Assembly (NCBI GenBank): GCA_964517135.1
Contig: CAZFBA010000046.1
Coordinates: 1-24,443, forward strand
Direction of reading: 5' to 3'
Length of the DNA: 24,443 bases
Origin: CAZFBA01 sp964517135
GTDB taxonomy: Bacteria > Cyanobacteriota > Vampirovibrionia > JBFMGH01
Positions 1 through 7,914 of this stretch are shown piece after piece. How positions within the stretch are numbered: position 1 is the first letter of the stretch; each line of letters begins with the position of its first letter. Made by a program: the position numbers and the translations under genes. The notes under the pieces were generated by a model. That model did not search any database. It saw only the letters and a program-made list of their open reading frames with translations, and was not told the origin of the DNA.

Positions 1-2
1 CC

Positions 3-71
3 AGAGCCTGTAAGAAACTTGATAAAGGGTATAAAGAAAAGATTAACAGCATGACAGCAGCCTTCACATAA
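3..71 (+). CDS. Possible 3' end of a truncated upstream gene
   Basis: The window opens inside an open frame that ends in TAA at 69-71 and would encode a basic, amphipathic tail (about 22 residues, ending MTAAFT). A second frame (1-54, stop TGA) is also open and ends IKKRLTA, so the reading frame is not settled. I prefer the first because its mix of hydrophobic and charged residues looks more protein-like. The product cannot be identified. From 72 to 220 I see no gene or convincing signal. Confidence 0.3.
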   Translation, partial: RACKKLDKGYKEKINSMTAAFT

Positions 72-220
72 AAGAATTAACTTAAGTAGTATTAAATTAT
101 AGCTTATCTATACTTTTAAATCAGACCCAAAAGGTTTATAATTTTCGAGACAAAACTTTTAACCATTCCACGTAAATAATTAAAATATGCGGGTAGAATT
201 GGCCTCTATAATCTGGAATC

Positions 221-249
221 TATACATTACTTTCAAGGATTAGTATAAT
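221..249 (+). promoter_or_regulatory. Candidate promoter of the cotransporter gene
   Basis: A perfect -10 hexamer TATAAT (244-249) lies 17 bp downstream of TATACA (221-226), which matches 4 of 6 bases of the -35 consensus. The predicted start falls about 25 bases before the ATG at 283. The ribosome-binding site is weak, with only an A-rich stretch in front of the ATG. Confidence 0.45.
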
Positions 250-282
250 TTCTGATAATTAGACTATTTAAAGCATTAAAGA

Positions 283-2439
283 ATGGAAAATAAACATAAA
301 CATAAGCAACTGGGAACATTAGATGGTGTCTTTGTCCCGACAATATTAACTATAATTGGCGTAATATTATTTCTGAGATTAGGCTGGGTAGTGGGCAATG
401 TAGGGTTTTTCGGGGCACTGATAATTATACTGCTGGCTCATATAGCAACCATTACAACCGGCCTTGCCATGGCATCAATGGCAACAAATGTTAAAGTGGG
501 CACAGGAGGTTTTTACTCAATATTATCCAGATCGTTAGGTCTTGAAATAGGTGGTGCCATAGGCATTCCATTGTATTTATCTCAGGCATTAAGCATAGCT
601 CTCTACGTTGTAGGTTTTGTAGAAGTTGTCAATACATATTTTCCTGATTTAAATGCAAAATTGATTGCCAGTATAACCCTTTTATTGTTGATTTTTATAA
701 CCCTGTTTGGGGCTAAAAATGCTATAAAAATACAGTATGTCATTTTGCTACTGATTGGTTTTTCTTTATTATCATTCTTCTTAGGCAAACCGGGTTTTTC
801 AACAACAGCAACAACATTATATGTTGATTCAGATATATCATTCTGGGTAGTATTTGCAATATTTTTCCCGGCCGTAACAGGTATAAGCGCAGGTGCAGCA
901 ATGTCAGGAGATCTTAAATCTCCCCGAAAGAGCCTTCCTGTAGGCCTGCTTTCTGCCATAGCCCTGGGATTACTAATTTATATTTTCACAGCATACTGGC
1001 TCTCAAAGATGGCTTCACCTGAAGACCTTATATCAAATACATATATAATGGCACACCTGGCAAAATGGGAATGGGCTATAACAGCTGGCGTAATTGGCGC
1101 AACAATATCATCAGCTATTGGGTGTATCCTGGCTGCTCCCCGGGTACTTATGGCACTAGGAGAAGATCGAGTATTACCCTTTTCAAATTTCTGGGCGTGC
1201 CGCAGCAAAAACGGTGAGCCTGTTTACTCGCTTTTATTGACTGCTGGCATAGTTGAAATAAGCATCTTACTTGGAGACTTAAACACTATAGCTCCCCTGT
1301 TAACAATGTTTTTCCTGATCACCTACGGTATGATCAATATGACTGTATTTATAGAAAAGTCAGTAGGCATAACTTCATTCAGACCAAGCTTTAAAATACC
1401 ATCAATTGTACCTCTTATAGGCGGCATCTGGTGTTTTGTTGTTATGTTCCTGATTAATTCAGTTTTTGCTGCAATAGCTCTTGTCATTATAACGATAGTT
1501 TACATAATACAGATAAAACGAGAGCTTTCAGCCCCGTGGGGAGACGTCAGAGCAGCTATATTCAATGCTATTGCTGAGTGGGCAGCTAAAACAGCAGCAT
1601 TAATGCCTCAAACAGCTAAAACCTGGAAACCTAATCTTTTGATACCCGTCGAAAACCCTAAAAACTGGCTCAGCATTATCGGGTTCATTAAAGATATCAC
1701 CTTCCCAAAAGGGTCAGCAAGATTATTTTCAGTAAAATTAAATTCACCTGATGAACATCAAAACCCTACCAGCACTGAAGTTACCAGAGATGAATTACTT
1801 CTACAGTTAAATCAACTGGTTGAAAGCATACAAAAAGAAGGTATTTTTACTTCTACAACTGTTATAGAAGCTAATAATTTCCTTGAAGTTTTCAACATTA
1901 TTACCCAGGTAACAAAAGGAATGTATTTTTCTCCCAATATAATATTCCTAACAATGAGCTCTGATCCGCTAAAATCAAATACACTGGATAAAATGATCGA
2001 TATATCAATGAAAACACAACTGGGCATTATTATACTCTGGCTTCACCCAAAAACAGGCTTCGGCAGAAGAGAAAAAGTAAACCTGTGGCTTCGAGATAAA
2101 AGCCCCAACCAGAATCTTGCTATATTGATGACACTGGAAATACAGCGAGAATGGGGAGAAGTTGCCCTTATTAGGGTAACAGACAGTGAAGATAAAGCAG
2201 AACAGGAAAGACAGGATCTAAAAAGAATCGTTGAAGAAGGCAGAATGCCTACCCGAACAGAACTGATAGTACTGGTAGGAACATTTGAAGACGCCATTAA
2301 TCATGCACCACTAGCTGATATAAATGTCTTCGGTATGTCAGACCAAATGAAAAGCAACTCACTCTATAAAATAGCTGGCATGATGGGTACGACGTGCCTG
2401 TTTGCAATGGATTCAGGAAGCGAATGTATTCTATCCTGA
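283..2439 (+). CDS. Cation-chloride cotransporter (SLC12/CCC-like), APC superfamily
   Basis: A 718-residue inner-membrane secondary transporter. About twelve hydrophobic segments fill residues 12-435, and a soluble C-terminal domain of about 270 residues follows. Two stretches are diagnostic for the cation-chloride cotransporter family. The first helix has IIGVILFLRLGWVVG, where eukaryotic members have a similar LFLRLxWIVG. The helix-6 region reads FFPAVTGISAGAAMSGDLKS, the family's most conserved block. The C-terminal part (about 455-718) resembles the regulatory domain of SLC12 proteins. Known members move chloride together with sodium and/or potassium; the ions used here cannot be read from the sequence. 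The gene stands alone and has its own promoter. A general amino-acid permease is the main alternative, but the helix-6 motif and large C-terminal domain argue against it. Confidence 0.85.
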   Translation: MENKHKHKQLGTLDGVFVPTILTIIGVILFLRLGWVVGNVGFFGALIIILLAHIATITTGLAMASMATNVKVGTGGFYSILSRSLGLEIGGAIGIPLYLSQALSIALYVVGFVEVVNTYFPDLNAKLIASITLLLLIFITLFGAKNAIKIQYVILLLIGFSLLSFFLGKPGFSTTATTLYVDSDISFWVVFAIFFPAVTGISAGAAMSGDLKSPRKSLPVGLLSAIALGLLIYIFTAYWLSKMASPEDLISNTYIMAHLAKWEWAITAGVIGATISSAIGCILAAPRVLMALGEDRVLPFSNFWACRSKNGEPVYSLLLTAGIVEISILLGDLNTIAPLLTMFFLITYGMINMTVFIEKSVGITSFRPSFKIPSIVPLIGGIWCFVVMFLINSVFAAIALVIITIVYIIQIKRELSAPWGDVRAAIFNAIAEWAAKTAALMPQTAKTWKPNLLIPVENPKNWLSIIGFIKDITFPKGSARLFSVKLNSPDEHQNPTSTEVTRDELLLQLNQLVESIQKEGIFTSTTVIEANNFLEVFNIITQVTKGMYFSPNIIFLTMSSDPLKSNTLDKMIDISMKTQLGIIILWLHPKTGFGRREKVNLWLRDKSPNQNLAILMTLEIQREWGEVALIRVTDSEDKAEQERQDLKRIVEEGRMPTRTELIVLVGTFEDAINHAPLADINVFGMSDQMKSNSLYKIAGMMGTTCLFAMDSGSECILS

Positions 2440-2516
2440 CAATTACTAAGCCCTGCTAATTCCGGTTTGTTTTTAAGACACAACTTTTCACCGGATGACA
2501 CATTGTCTCTGCTATC

Positions 2517-2537
2517 AGTTGCCTTTCTAGGGCAACT
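2517..2537. terminator. Short hairpin between convergent genes
   Basis: A perfect 7-bp inverted repeat, AGTTGCC and GGCAACT, is separated by a 7-base loop. It lies between the stops of the cotransporter gene and the convergent small gene. No U-tract follows on either strand, so a role as a bidirectional terminator is only a possibility. Confidence 0.3.
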
Positions 2538-2546
2538 CAATATAAA

Positions 2547-2810
2547 CTAATTTAAACTTAAACCTAATATATGATGCTCTTTAGAATCAGAATCTGAATA
2601 TAAACTGTCTATACGGGCTTTTACATACCCATCATCACAGCCAACCTGCATAACTTCTAATTCTTTGCTGAAAACATCCTTGACATCCTCTATATGAACA
2701 CAAATCGTGTGATCAAGGTCTAAATATACTGAACGTGAATCATTATCCAGCTCAAAATGTGACAACTCATGCTCCTGACCATCCATTTTAACTTTCATAA
2801 CCTGACTCAT
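2547..2810 (-). CDS. Small acidic protein of unknown function (87 aa)
   Basis: I do not recognise this family. The product is soluble and acidic, with alternating hydrophobic and charged residues typical of a small beta-rich domain (for example SRSVYLDLDHTICVHIEDV). It has no signal peptide or membrane segment. The start chosen is the ATG at 2810, because AGAGGAGAT sits 5-6 bases in front of it. An in-frame TTG at 2834 would add eight residues but has no ribosome-binding site. The gene is monocistronic, with its own strong promoter and an inverted repeat in the leader, so it is probably a real, regulated gene. It converges on the cotransporter gene and diverges from the aconitase operon. Confidence 0.75.
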   Translation of the reverse strand: MSQVMKVKMDGQEHELSHFELDNDSRSVYLDLDHTICVHIEDVKDVFSKELEVMQVGCDDGYVKARIDSLYSDSDSKEHHILGLSLN

Positions 2811-2827
2811 ATTTATCTCCTCTTCTG

Positions 2828-2855
2828 AATTCAAATTTTAATGTTAATTTGAATT
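2828..2855. promoter_or_regulatory. 10-bp perfect inverted repeat in the leader of the 87-aa gene
   Basis: AATTCAAATT (2828-2837) and AATTTGAATT (2846-2855) are perfect inverted repeats 8 bp apart. They fill the space between the -10 box (2857-2862) and the ribosome-binding site of the reverse-strand gene. A repressor bound here would block transcription, or the transcript could fold into a hairpin close to the Shine-Dalgarno. Either use is inferred. Confidence 0.5.
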
Positions 2856-2856
2856 G

Positions 2857-2886
2857 ATTATAGTTCGCCAAACACCACAATGGCAA
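2857..2886 (-). promoter_or_regulatory. Promoter of the 87-aa gene
   Basis: On the reverse strand TTGCCA (2886-2881) and TATAAT (2862-2857) are 18 bp apart. That is 5 of 6 and 6 of 6 matches to the housekeeping sigma consensus. The leader would be about 45 bases and contains the inverted repeat at 2828-2855. Confidence 0.65.
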
Positions 2887-3074
2887 ATACATTACAATTC
2901 ATTTACAATTAACTGCACGCAAAAAAAGCCCGAAATACTTACACTGAAAATCTTAGAGCCAGATTAACAATCTTAAAATAAGTTTACCCTTCGTATCAAA
3001 CTATCCACAGAAATACTATTTTGATTTACACTCTAAAAAACCACCCCCCGCATAATTTTGGATGAGGTAACAGG

Positions 3075-4337
3075 ATGAACCAGACACTGACAGAAAAAAT
3101 AGTATCTTCGAAGGTTTCTGAACCATTAAAAGCAGGTCAGACAGCTATTGTGCCTGTCGATCTTGCTTATTTTCAGGATGGAACAGGCCCACTGGGTGTA
3201 AGACAACTACAAAAACTGAGCATAAAATCACTCGCTAACCCTCAACGTTCTATTTTCTTTCTGGATCACTCAGCACCCAGCCCCAGAAAAGAACTCTCCA
3301 ACGACCATATGCTCTTAAGGTATTTTGCAAATACTACAGGTGCAAAATTACACGATATAGGTGATGGCGTATGCCACCAGATAGCAGCTGAAAAATATGT
3401 TCGACCCATGGATATAGTCATAGGCGCCGATAGTCATACCTGTACTGGCGGGGCTTTTGCAGCATTTGCTACAGGCATGGGGTCTACTGACGTTGCTATA
3501 GGCATGGCCATGGGTAAAACCTGGTTTAGAATACCTGAAACCATTCTCATAAAACTTTCCGGTAAAATGCCGCCATATATAATGGCTAAAGACATAATTC
3601 TTCACCTGATAGGCCTGATAGGCGCAGATGGCGCAACATATAAAGCACTTGAATTCACTGGTGATACTGTCAAAATGATGACTATGCCTGATAGATTAAC
3701 TATCTCTAATATGGCTGTTGAAGCCGGGGCCAAACTCGGCCTATTCGAATCTGATGAAACCACAAAAGAATACCTGAAACAACAGGGCAGAGAACATGAC
3801 TATCAGCCACTAACAGCTGATCCTGATGCAACTTATGAGCAAACTATAACTATAGAGGTTGATAAGCTTATACCTGTTGTATCCCTTCCCCATACAGTAG
3901 ATAATACACAACCCGTAGATCAGGTAAAAGGTGTCAAACTAAACCAGATATTTATCGGTACCTGCACAAATGGCCGCATAGAAGACCTCAGAGCTGTTGC
4001 AGAAATTCTTAAAGGGCAAAAGGTTAAATCCAGAACTCTTATTACACCTGCCTCAAGAGATGTTTTCACAAAAGCAGCAAAAGAAGGACTAATAGAAATA
4101 TTCCTTGATGCTGGAGCAACAATAACTACACCCGGTTGTGGTGCCTGTGTTGGCGTTCATGGCGGCATTCTGGGTGATGGTGAAAATTGTCTGGCCACCC
4201 AGAACAGAAATTTCAAAGGCCGCATGGGCAACCCTGAAGGAAATATATATTTGTCTTCTCCTGTTGTTGCTGCATGCTCTGCTATAACAGGTACTATTAC
4301 TGATCCAAGAGAGTTTATGACACACTGGGCGAGGTAA
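3075..4337 (+). CDS. Aconitase-family hydro-lyase, large subunit (LeuC/HacA type)
   Basis: A 420-residue catalytic subunit of a two-subunit aconitase-superfamily dehydratase. The three [4Fe-4S] ligands are visible: C297 in IGTCTNGR, and C355 and C358 in TPGCGACVG. The substrate-site block GADSHTCTGGAFAAFATGMG lies around residues 117-136. The length matches the archaeal/bacterial LeuC-2/homoaconitase group, not the roughly 900-residue single-chain aconitases. The family includes isopropylmalate isomerase, homoaconitase and true aconitase, which sequence alone separates poorly. The immediate partner genes are the small subunit and NADP isocitrate dehydrogenase, not leuA or leuB, so citrate/isocitrate isomerisation is the favoured role. 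GAGGT sits 7 bases before the ATG. The start of a cytosolic three-gene operon. Confidence 0.85.
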   Translation: MNQTLTEKIVSSKVSEPLKAGQTAIVPVDLAYFQDGTGPLGVRQLQKLSIKSLANPQRSIFFLDHSAPSPRKELSNDHMLLRYFANTTGAKLHDIGDGVCHQIAAEKYVRPMDIVIGADSHTCTGGAFAAFATGMGSTDVAIGMAMGKTWFRIPETILIKLSGKMPPYIMAKDIILHLIGLIGADGATYKALEFTGDTVKMMTMPDRLTISNMAVEAGAKLGLFESDETTKEYLKQQGREHDYQPLTADPDATYEQTITIEVDKLIPVVSLPHTVDNTQPVDQVKGVKLNQIFIGTCTNGRIEDLRAVAEILKGQKVKSRTLITPASRDVFTKAAKEGLIEIFLDAGATITTPGCGACVGVHGGILGDGENCLATQNRNFKGRMGNPEGNIYLSSPVVAACSAITGTITDPREFMTHWAR

Positions 4338-4342
4338 AAACC

Positions 4343-4849
4343 ATGACAATAACTTTAAAAGGCAAAGCCTGGATATTTGGAGATAATATCTCTACTGACC
4401 ATATAGCACCAGGTCGTTTGTTTCACCTGAGAAGTAACCTGCCTGAGCTGGCCAAACACGTCCTTGAAGATGCTGATCCTGATTTTGCTGCTAAAATGAA
4501 TCAGGGCGACTTTGTGATAGGAGGTAATAACTTTGGCCTCGGAAGCTCCAGAGAACATGCACCAACTATAATAAAAATAGCTGGCGTTAGTGCTGTTATA
4601 GCGAAGTCTTTTGCCCGTATATTCTACAGAAATGCCATTAACGTTGGCCTGCCAGTTATAATTCTCAATACAGATAACATTAAACAGGACGATGAACTTG
4701 AACTCTATCTTGAAAAAGGATCCCTCAAAAACCTTACACGCAATGAAACTCTCACCTTCCCGGCACTACCAGGGGTGATGAGAAAAATATTAGATGATGG
4801 CGGTCTGCTTAATCATATCCAGAAACACGGCGATTTCAGCATCAAATAA
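4343..4849 (+). CDS. Aconitase-family hydro-lyase, small subunit (LeuD/HacB type)
   Basis: A 168-residue swivelling domain that pairs with the large subunit encoded 5 bp upstream. Family motifs are GDNISTDHIAPGR (13-25), GGNNFGLGSSREHAP (about 55-69) and IAKSFARIFYRNAINVGLPV. The loop that sets substrate choice follows the first motif and reads LFHLRS, with an arginine at residue 30. From memory of work on methanogen homoaconitase, an arginine in this loop recognises the extra carboxylate of tricarboxylates, where isopropylmalate isomerases carry a hydrophobic residue. Together with the adjacent isocitrate dehydrogenase gene, this favours an aconitase or homoaconitase over LeuD. GAGGT sits 8 bases before the ATG. 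Confidence 0.85.
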   Translation: MTITLKGKAWIFGDNISTDHIAPGRLFHLRSNLPELAKHVLEDADPDFAAKMNQGDFVIGGNNFGLGSSREHAPTIIKIAGVSAVIAKSFARIFYRNAINVGLPVIILNTDNIKQDDELELYLEKGSLKNLTRNETLTFPALPGVMRKILDDGGLLNHIQKHGDFSIK

Positions 4850-4860
4850 GGAGCACCTGT

Positions 4861-6123
4861 ATGGATAACTACACTTTTAAAAATTTGAAACTTCCACAAA
4901 AAGGTAATATTATACAATATGATGGTGATAAAATTCTCCCGGGAAGCTCACCGGTTATACCATTCATTGAAGGTGATGGCACAGGCAGCGATATCTGGCC
5001 GGCTACAAAACTTGTGCTCGATGCAGCTGTTGAAAAAGCCTATAACGGAACCAGAAAAATCTGCTGGCTTGAAATCTTTGCTGGTGAAAAAGCTTTTAAC
5101 CTCTACAATGAATGGCTGCCAGAAGACACTATCGAAGCCATCAAAAAATTTAAAGTGGCTATTAAAGGCCCCCTGACAACCCCAATTGGTGGAGGTATTA
5201 GAAGCTTAAACGTATCACTGAGACAAATACTGGATCTCTATGCCTGTGTTAGACCTGTAAGATATTTTAATGGAGTTCCATCTCCTGTTAAAAATCCTGA
5301 ACTGCTCGATGTGGTTATCTTTAGAGAAAACACAGAAGATGTTTATGCAGGCATAGAATATGAAAAAGGAACTCAGGAAGCAAAAAAAATTATTGATTTT
5401 CTCCAGAATGAACTTAATGCCAGTATAAGAGAAGACTCTGGCGTTGGCATCAAGCCTATAAGCAAGTTTGCCAGTGAGCGCATTATACGAATGGCTATCA
5501 AATACGCTATTGAGCACAACAGAAAATCAGTAACAATGGTACACAAAGGCAATATTATGAAATATACCGAGGGGGCATTCAGACAATGGGGCTATGAGCT
5601 TGCAGCAAGAGAGTTCTCTCATAGTATTATTTCTGAAAATGACCTCTGGGAAAAGCATGACGGAAAAACACCTCCAGGAATGATTGTGCTAAAAGACAGA
5701 ATAGCTGACGCAATGTTTATGAACATCTTAAAACGTACTAAAGACTATGATGTAATTGTTACAACCAACCTGAACGGCGATTATTTGTCTGATGCCTGCG
5801 CTGCTCAGGTAGGCGGGCTGGGCCTTGCACCGGGGGCAAATATCTCTGATACTATTGCACTGTTTGAGGCCACCCATGGCACTGCACCCAAATATACCGG
5901 GCTTGACAAAGTTAATCCATCTTCATTGTTGTTGTCTGGTGTGATGATGCTTGAGCACCTCGGCTGGAATGAAGCTGCCAAACTTGTTAATGACAGCATG
6001 AATATTACTATTTCTTCTGGAAAAGTCACCTATGATATGGAAATGGAAGGTGCAACTATTCTTAAATGCTCTGAATTTGCTAAAGAAATTGTAAAAAACC
6101 TGAACATTACTACCAGAGTATAG
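4861..6123 (+). CDS. icd: NADP-dependent isocitrate dehydrogenase
   Basis: A 420-residue cytosolic enzyme converting isocitrate to 2-oxoglutarate and CO2. It aligns closely with the E. coli-type dimeric enzyme over its full length: IPFIEGDGTGSDIWPA near the N-terminus, KGPLTTPIGGGIRSLNVSLR (102-121) with substrate-binding S115, N117 and R121, and VRPVRYFNGVPSPVKNPEL. The cofactor loop reads HGTAPKY, with K344 and Y345 at the positions that specify NADP in E. coli. S115 corresponds to the serine phosphorylated by AceK in enterics; no kinase gene is in the window. It lies 11 bp after the small-subunit gene, behind a good AAGGAG site. Its stop is only 2 bp from that of a convergent gene, leaving no room for a terminator between them. 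Confidence 0.95.
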   Translation: MDNYTFKNLKLPQKGNIIQYDGDKILPGSSPVIPFIEGDGTGSDIWPATKLVLDAAVEKAYNGTRKICWLEIFAGEKAFNLYNEWLPEDTIEAIKKFKVAIKGPLTTPIGGGIRSLNVSLRQILDLYACVRPVRYFNGVPSPVKNPELLDVVIFRENTEDVYAGIEYEKGTQEAKKIIDFLQNELNASIREDSGVGIKPISKFASERIIRMAIKYAIEHNRKSVTMVHKGNIMKYTEGAFRQWGYELAAREFSHSIISENDLWEKHDGKTPPGMIVLKDRIADAMFMNILKRTKDYDVIVTTNLNGDYLSDACAAQVGGLGLAPGANISDTIALFEATHGTAPKYTGLDKVNPSSLLLSGVMMLEHLGWNEAAKLVNDSMNITISSGKVTYDMEMEGATILKCSEFAKEIVKNLNITTRV

Positions 6124-6125
6124 TT

Positions 6126-7262
6126 TTATATTTCAGCTTTTTGATCCTTTTCACCTGGATTCTTTACATTATTGATTATTTTTTCTGGAAGCTTTGATTC
6201 AAGTGCTATTTGAGGGCTTAAGCCTACTTTTATTGTTTTGGCATTTGTTGTTGAGATCTCTATATTGTTCACAATGCTTTCTATATCATCACAAACAGTA
6301 TTGACTATTATCTTTGTTACTTCATTTTGAGATGATTTGTCAATAATTTTACGATAAATGTCAAACATTCTTAGCAAAACATAATTTTTATAGCTTTTTG
6401 GGCTTATATACCCTGTTTTTTCACTTTCTGAAAGTCTTAAAAGCCCCAGGTCAAAAGCTGCAACATTTTCAAGCTGTGTATACTTTTCGTGATACTCCTC
6501 AAAGGTATAATATGATCCCTGTTGCTGCCTGATGTCATCTTTTGTAAGCCATATAAATATGGGGGCTCCGTTATCACAACGTGTTGCAGAGGTATACAGA
6601 AAGCCAACTTTATTAACCATATCAAAATTCTTTCCTGGCACAAGAATTTCTGTCTCAAACCCCTGCGGGTAAACTTTATAGCCTGATACTATTACCCCTC
6701 CGTCATCCTGTATTCTGATATTTACACGACTGAGTCTGACGTTTTTGTCTTTAGAAGTTAAACTGGCTTTCTGACCACTGTAAAAATAAAGGTTATCAAT
6801 CATATAAGCCATGCCATACGTAAGTTCTGATAATGTTCTTATATAACCGGCATCTTCCTGTGTGGTTTCACTGCTTGAAAGCTCCCATTCTAGCTTGTCT
6901 AATATCCTGGCATAATACCTGAGCGTTTCACTGCCACAGGGGTTGAGCTCAACATCTGTTAATGGTGCATTTTCTTCTATATCATCAATCACAAAATAAC
7001 CAAAATCAAGAGATACCCGGCCTGTTGTATCATTTTTAAAGTAAACAGGTGATGTTTTTGTTCCACCATATTTACCTGCTTTCTCGAATGTAATACCGGA
7101 AAGGCTTATTCTGATTTTGTTTCCCTGTTGATAGCTACCTATTATTACACCAGTAATTGTATTTGCTATGTATTGATAGCTGGCTACACAAAATATTACT
7201 ACCAGTACAAAGGCAACGATGTATTCTCCGTATATATTGCCAAGACTGGCTTTTAGTTTCAT
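6126..7262 (-). CDS. Membrane-anchored protein of unknown function (378 aa)
   Basis: I do not recognise this family. Residues about 14-34 form a single transmembrane helix (EYIVAFVLVVIFCVASYQY). The remaining 340 or so residues are hydrophilic and mixed alpha/beta, so the likely topology is a short cytoplasmic N-terminus with a large domain outside the membrane. A Lys/Glu-rich tail closes the chain. The start chosen is the ATG at 7262 with AAGGA 9 bases upstream. An in-frame ATG at 7307 has no ribosome-binding site and would put 15 polar residues before the helix. The N-terminal anchor, with TG and polar residues after it, faintly recalls pilin-like or secretion-accessory proteins, but no GxxxxE pilin cleavage motif is visible. 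It converges tightly on icd. Confidence 0.75.
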   Translation of the reverse strand: MKLKASLGNIYGEYIVAFVLVVIFCVASYQYIANTITGVIIGSYQQGNKIRISLSGITFEKAGKYGGTKTSPVYFKNDTTGRVSLDFGYFVIDDIEENAPLTDVELNPCGSETLRYYARILDKLEWELSSSETTQEDAGYIRTLSELTYGMAYMIDNLYFYSGQKASLTSKDKNVRLSRVNIRIQDDGGVIVSGYKVYPQGFETEILVPGKNFDMVNKVGFLYTSATRCDNGAPIFIWLTKDDIRQQQGSYYTFEEYHEKYTQLENVAAFDLGLLRLSESEKTGYISPKSYKNYVLLRMFDIYRKIIDKSSQNEVTKIIVNTVCDDIESIVNNIEISTTNAKTIKVGLSPQIALESKLPEKIINNVKNPGEKDQKAEI

Positions 7263-7320
7263 CGGGGTGTCCTTTCTGGATATATAAATATGATATTTAT
7301 TTATCATATCAGATATTAAA

Positions 7321-7612
7321 GACTAATGCATAACTATAAAAATCAATTTTCTGTTTTCGATTCATTACTGTCCGGTTAAATTTTTTCTGAGGGTTTGGTT
7401 TTTGGGCACGCAGGCCCAAAAACCAAACCCGACCTACCTCTTCGCTGAACCCTGGTTAATAATTTTTGCCAGTTTCTTTAATTTAACTTCCTGTAAAATT
7501 TTCTAATCCAAAACAGATATTATGACAGGTTTTATACATTTAAATAAAATCTTTTACCAGACACCAGTGGTTTCGATTTTCAAAAATTTTTAAGTTATGC
7601 ACTGATCTTTAT
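7321..7612. repeat. Dispersed repeat bounded by inverted GCATAACT ends
   Basis: This gene-free stretch is bracketed by imperfect inverted repeats. The left end contains AATGCATAACT (7325-7335) and the right end AGTTATGCACT (7593-7603), each continuing into A/T-rich sequence with a CGATT block. The right end, 7582-7612, is identical over 31 bases to the reverse complement of 24387-24417, so it is a genuine repeat and not chance AT-richness. A related CATAACTTA lies at 21684-21692 beside another repeat. The interior holds the large hairpin at 7391-7430. No transposase or ORF lies inside, so a non-autonomous mobile element is likely. Confidence 0.6.
7391..7430. repeat. 17-bp perfect hairpin inside the dispersed repeat
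   Basis: The arms 7391-7407 and 7414-7430 are perfectly complementary over 17 bp, with a 6-base loop ACGCAG. The outer bases are GGGTTT and AAACCC, and GACCT follows directly. A second hairpin at 10316-10352 has the same outer bases and the same GACCT, but a different inner stem. The transcribed gene upstream points away on the reverse strand, so this is not an obvious terminator. It belongs to the repeat. Confidence 0.7.
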
Positions 7613-7626
7613 TAGATAAATGGAAC

Positions 7627-7705
7627 CTCTGATTAATTGAGATATTACTGATTCCAGCAAAAGCAGGGAATTTCTTGAATCTGTAAACTTTTAAATTATT
7701 CAGAG
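7627..7705. repeat. MITE-like element, copy A
   Basis: A 79-bp segment runs from CTCTGATTAATT to AATTATTCAGAG, so the ends are imperfect inverted repeats (CTCTGA/TCAGAG). The interior has GATTCCAGCAAAAGCAGGG (7650-7668) and AATTTCTTGAATCTG. The reverse complement of 21591-21672 has the same ends and the same interior blocks in the same order. GAGATCT overlaps the right boundary in both copies. From 7713 to 7820 I see only AT-rich DNA with a direct repeat of AAATTTTACT (7742-7751 and 7761-7770). Confidence 0.65.
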
Positions 7706-7824
7706 ATCTCAAATATTGTAAATATTACTAAATTTTTCTACAAATTTTACTGCCAGAAGGAAATTTTACTCTGAAAAATTTTTTTAAAATATTAAGGTGT
7801 ATTTATGAGTAGTGGGATAATCCG

Positions 7825-7851
7825 TTGAAAGAAAAACTATTTCATTAAAAT
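7825..7851 (+). promoter_or_regulatory. Weak candidate promoter of the 25-residue-repeat protein gene
   Basis: TTGAAA (7825-7830) is followed after 15 bp by TAAAAT (7846-7851). The spacing is short, so this is a tentative call. It lies just upstream of the leader hairpin at 7860-7879. Confidence 0.3.
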
Positions 7852-7859
7852 ACACGTTT

Positions 7860-7879
7860 TATCTGTCAAAAGGCAGATA
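7860..7879 (+). promoter_or_regulatory. Leader hairpin before the 25-residue-repeat protein gene
   Basis: TATCTGTC and GGCAGATA form an 8-bp stem with one G-U pair around an AAAA tetraloop. It ends 35 bases before the ATG at 7915. There is no U-tract after it. It could stabilise the leader or be part of an operator. Confidence 0.4.
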
Positions 7880-7914
7880 GATTATGTTGTTTAGACAGAA
7901 AAAGGATCTAAAAT

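Noticed and set aside
603..1208. Reverse frames opposite the cotransporter gene
   Set aside because: They lie wholly inside a strongly conserved membrane-protein gene and have no ribosome-binding sites.
7391..7430. 17-bp hairpin as a rho-independent terminator
   Set aside because: No T-run follows on either strand, the flanking genes both point away from it, and a related hairpin occurs in another repeat-filled gap.
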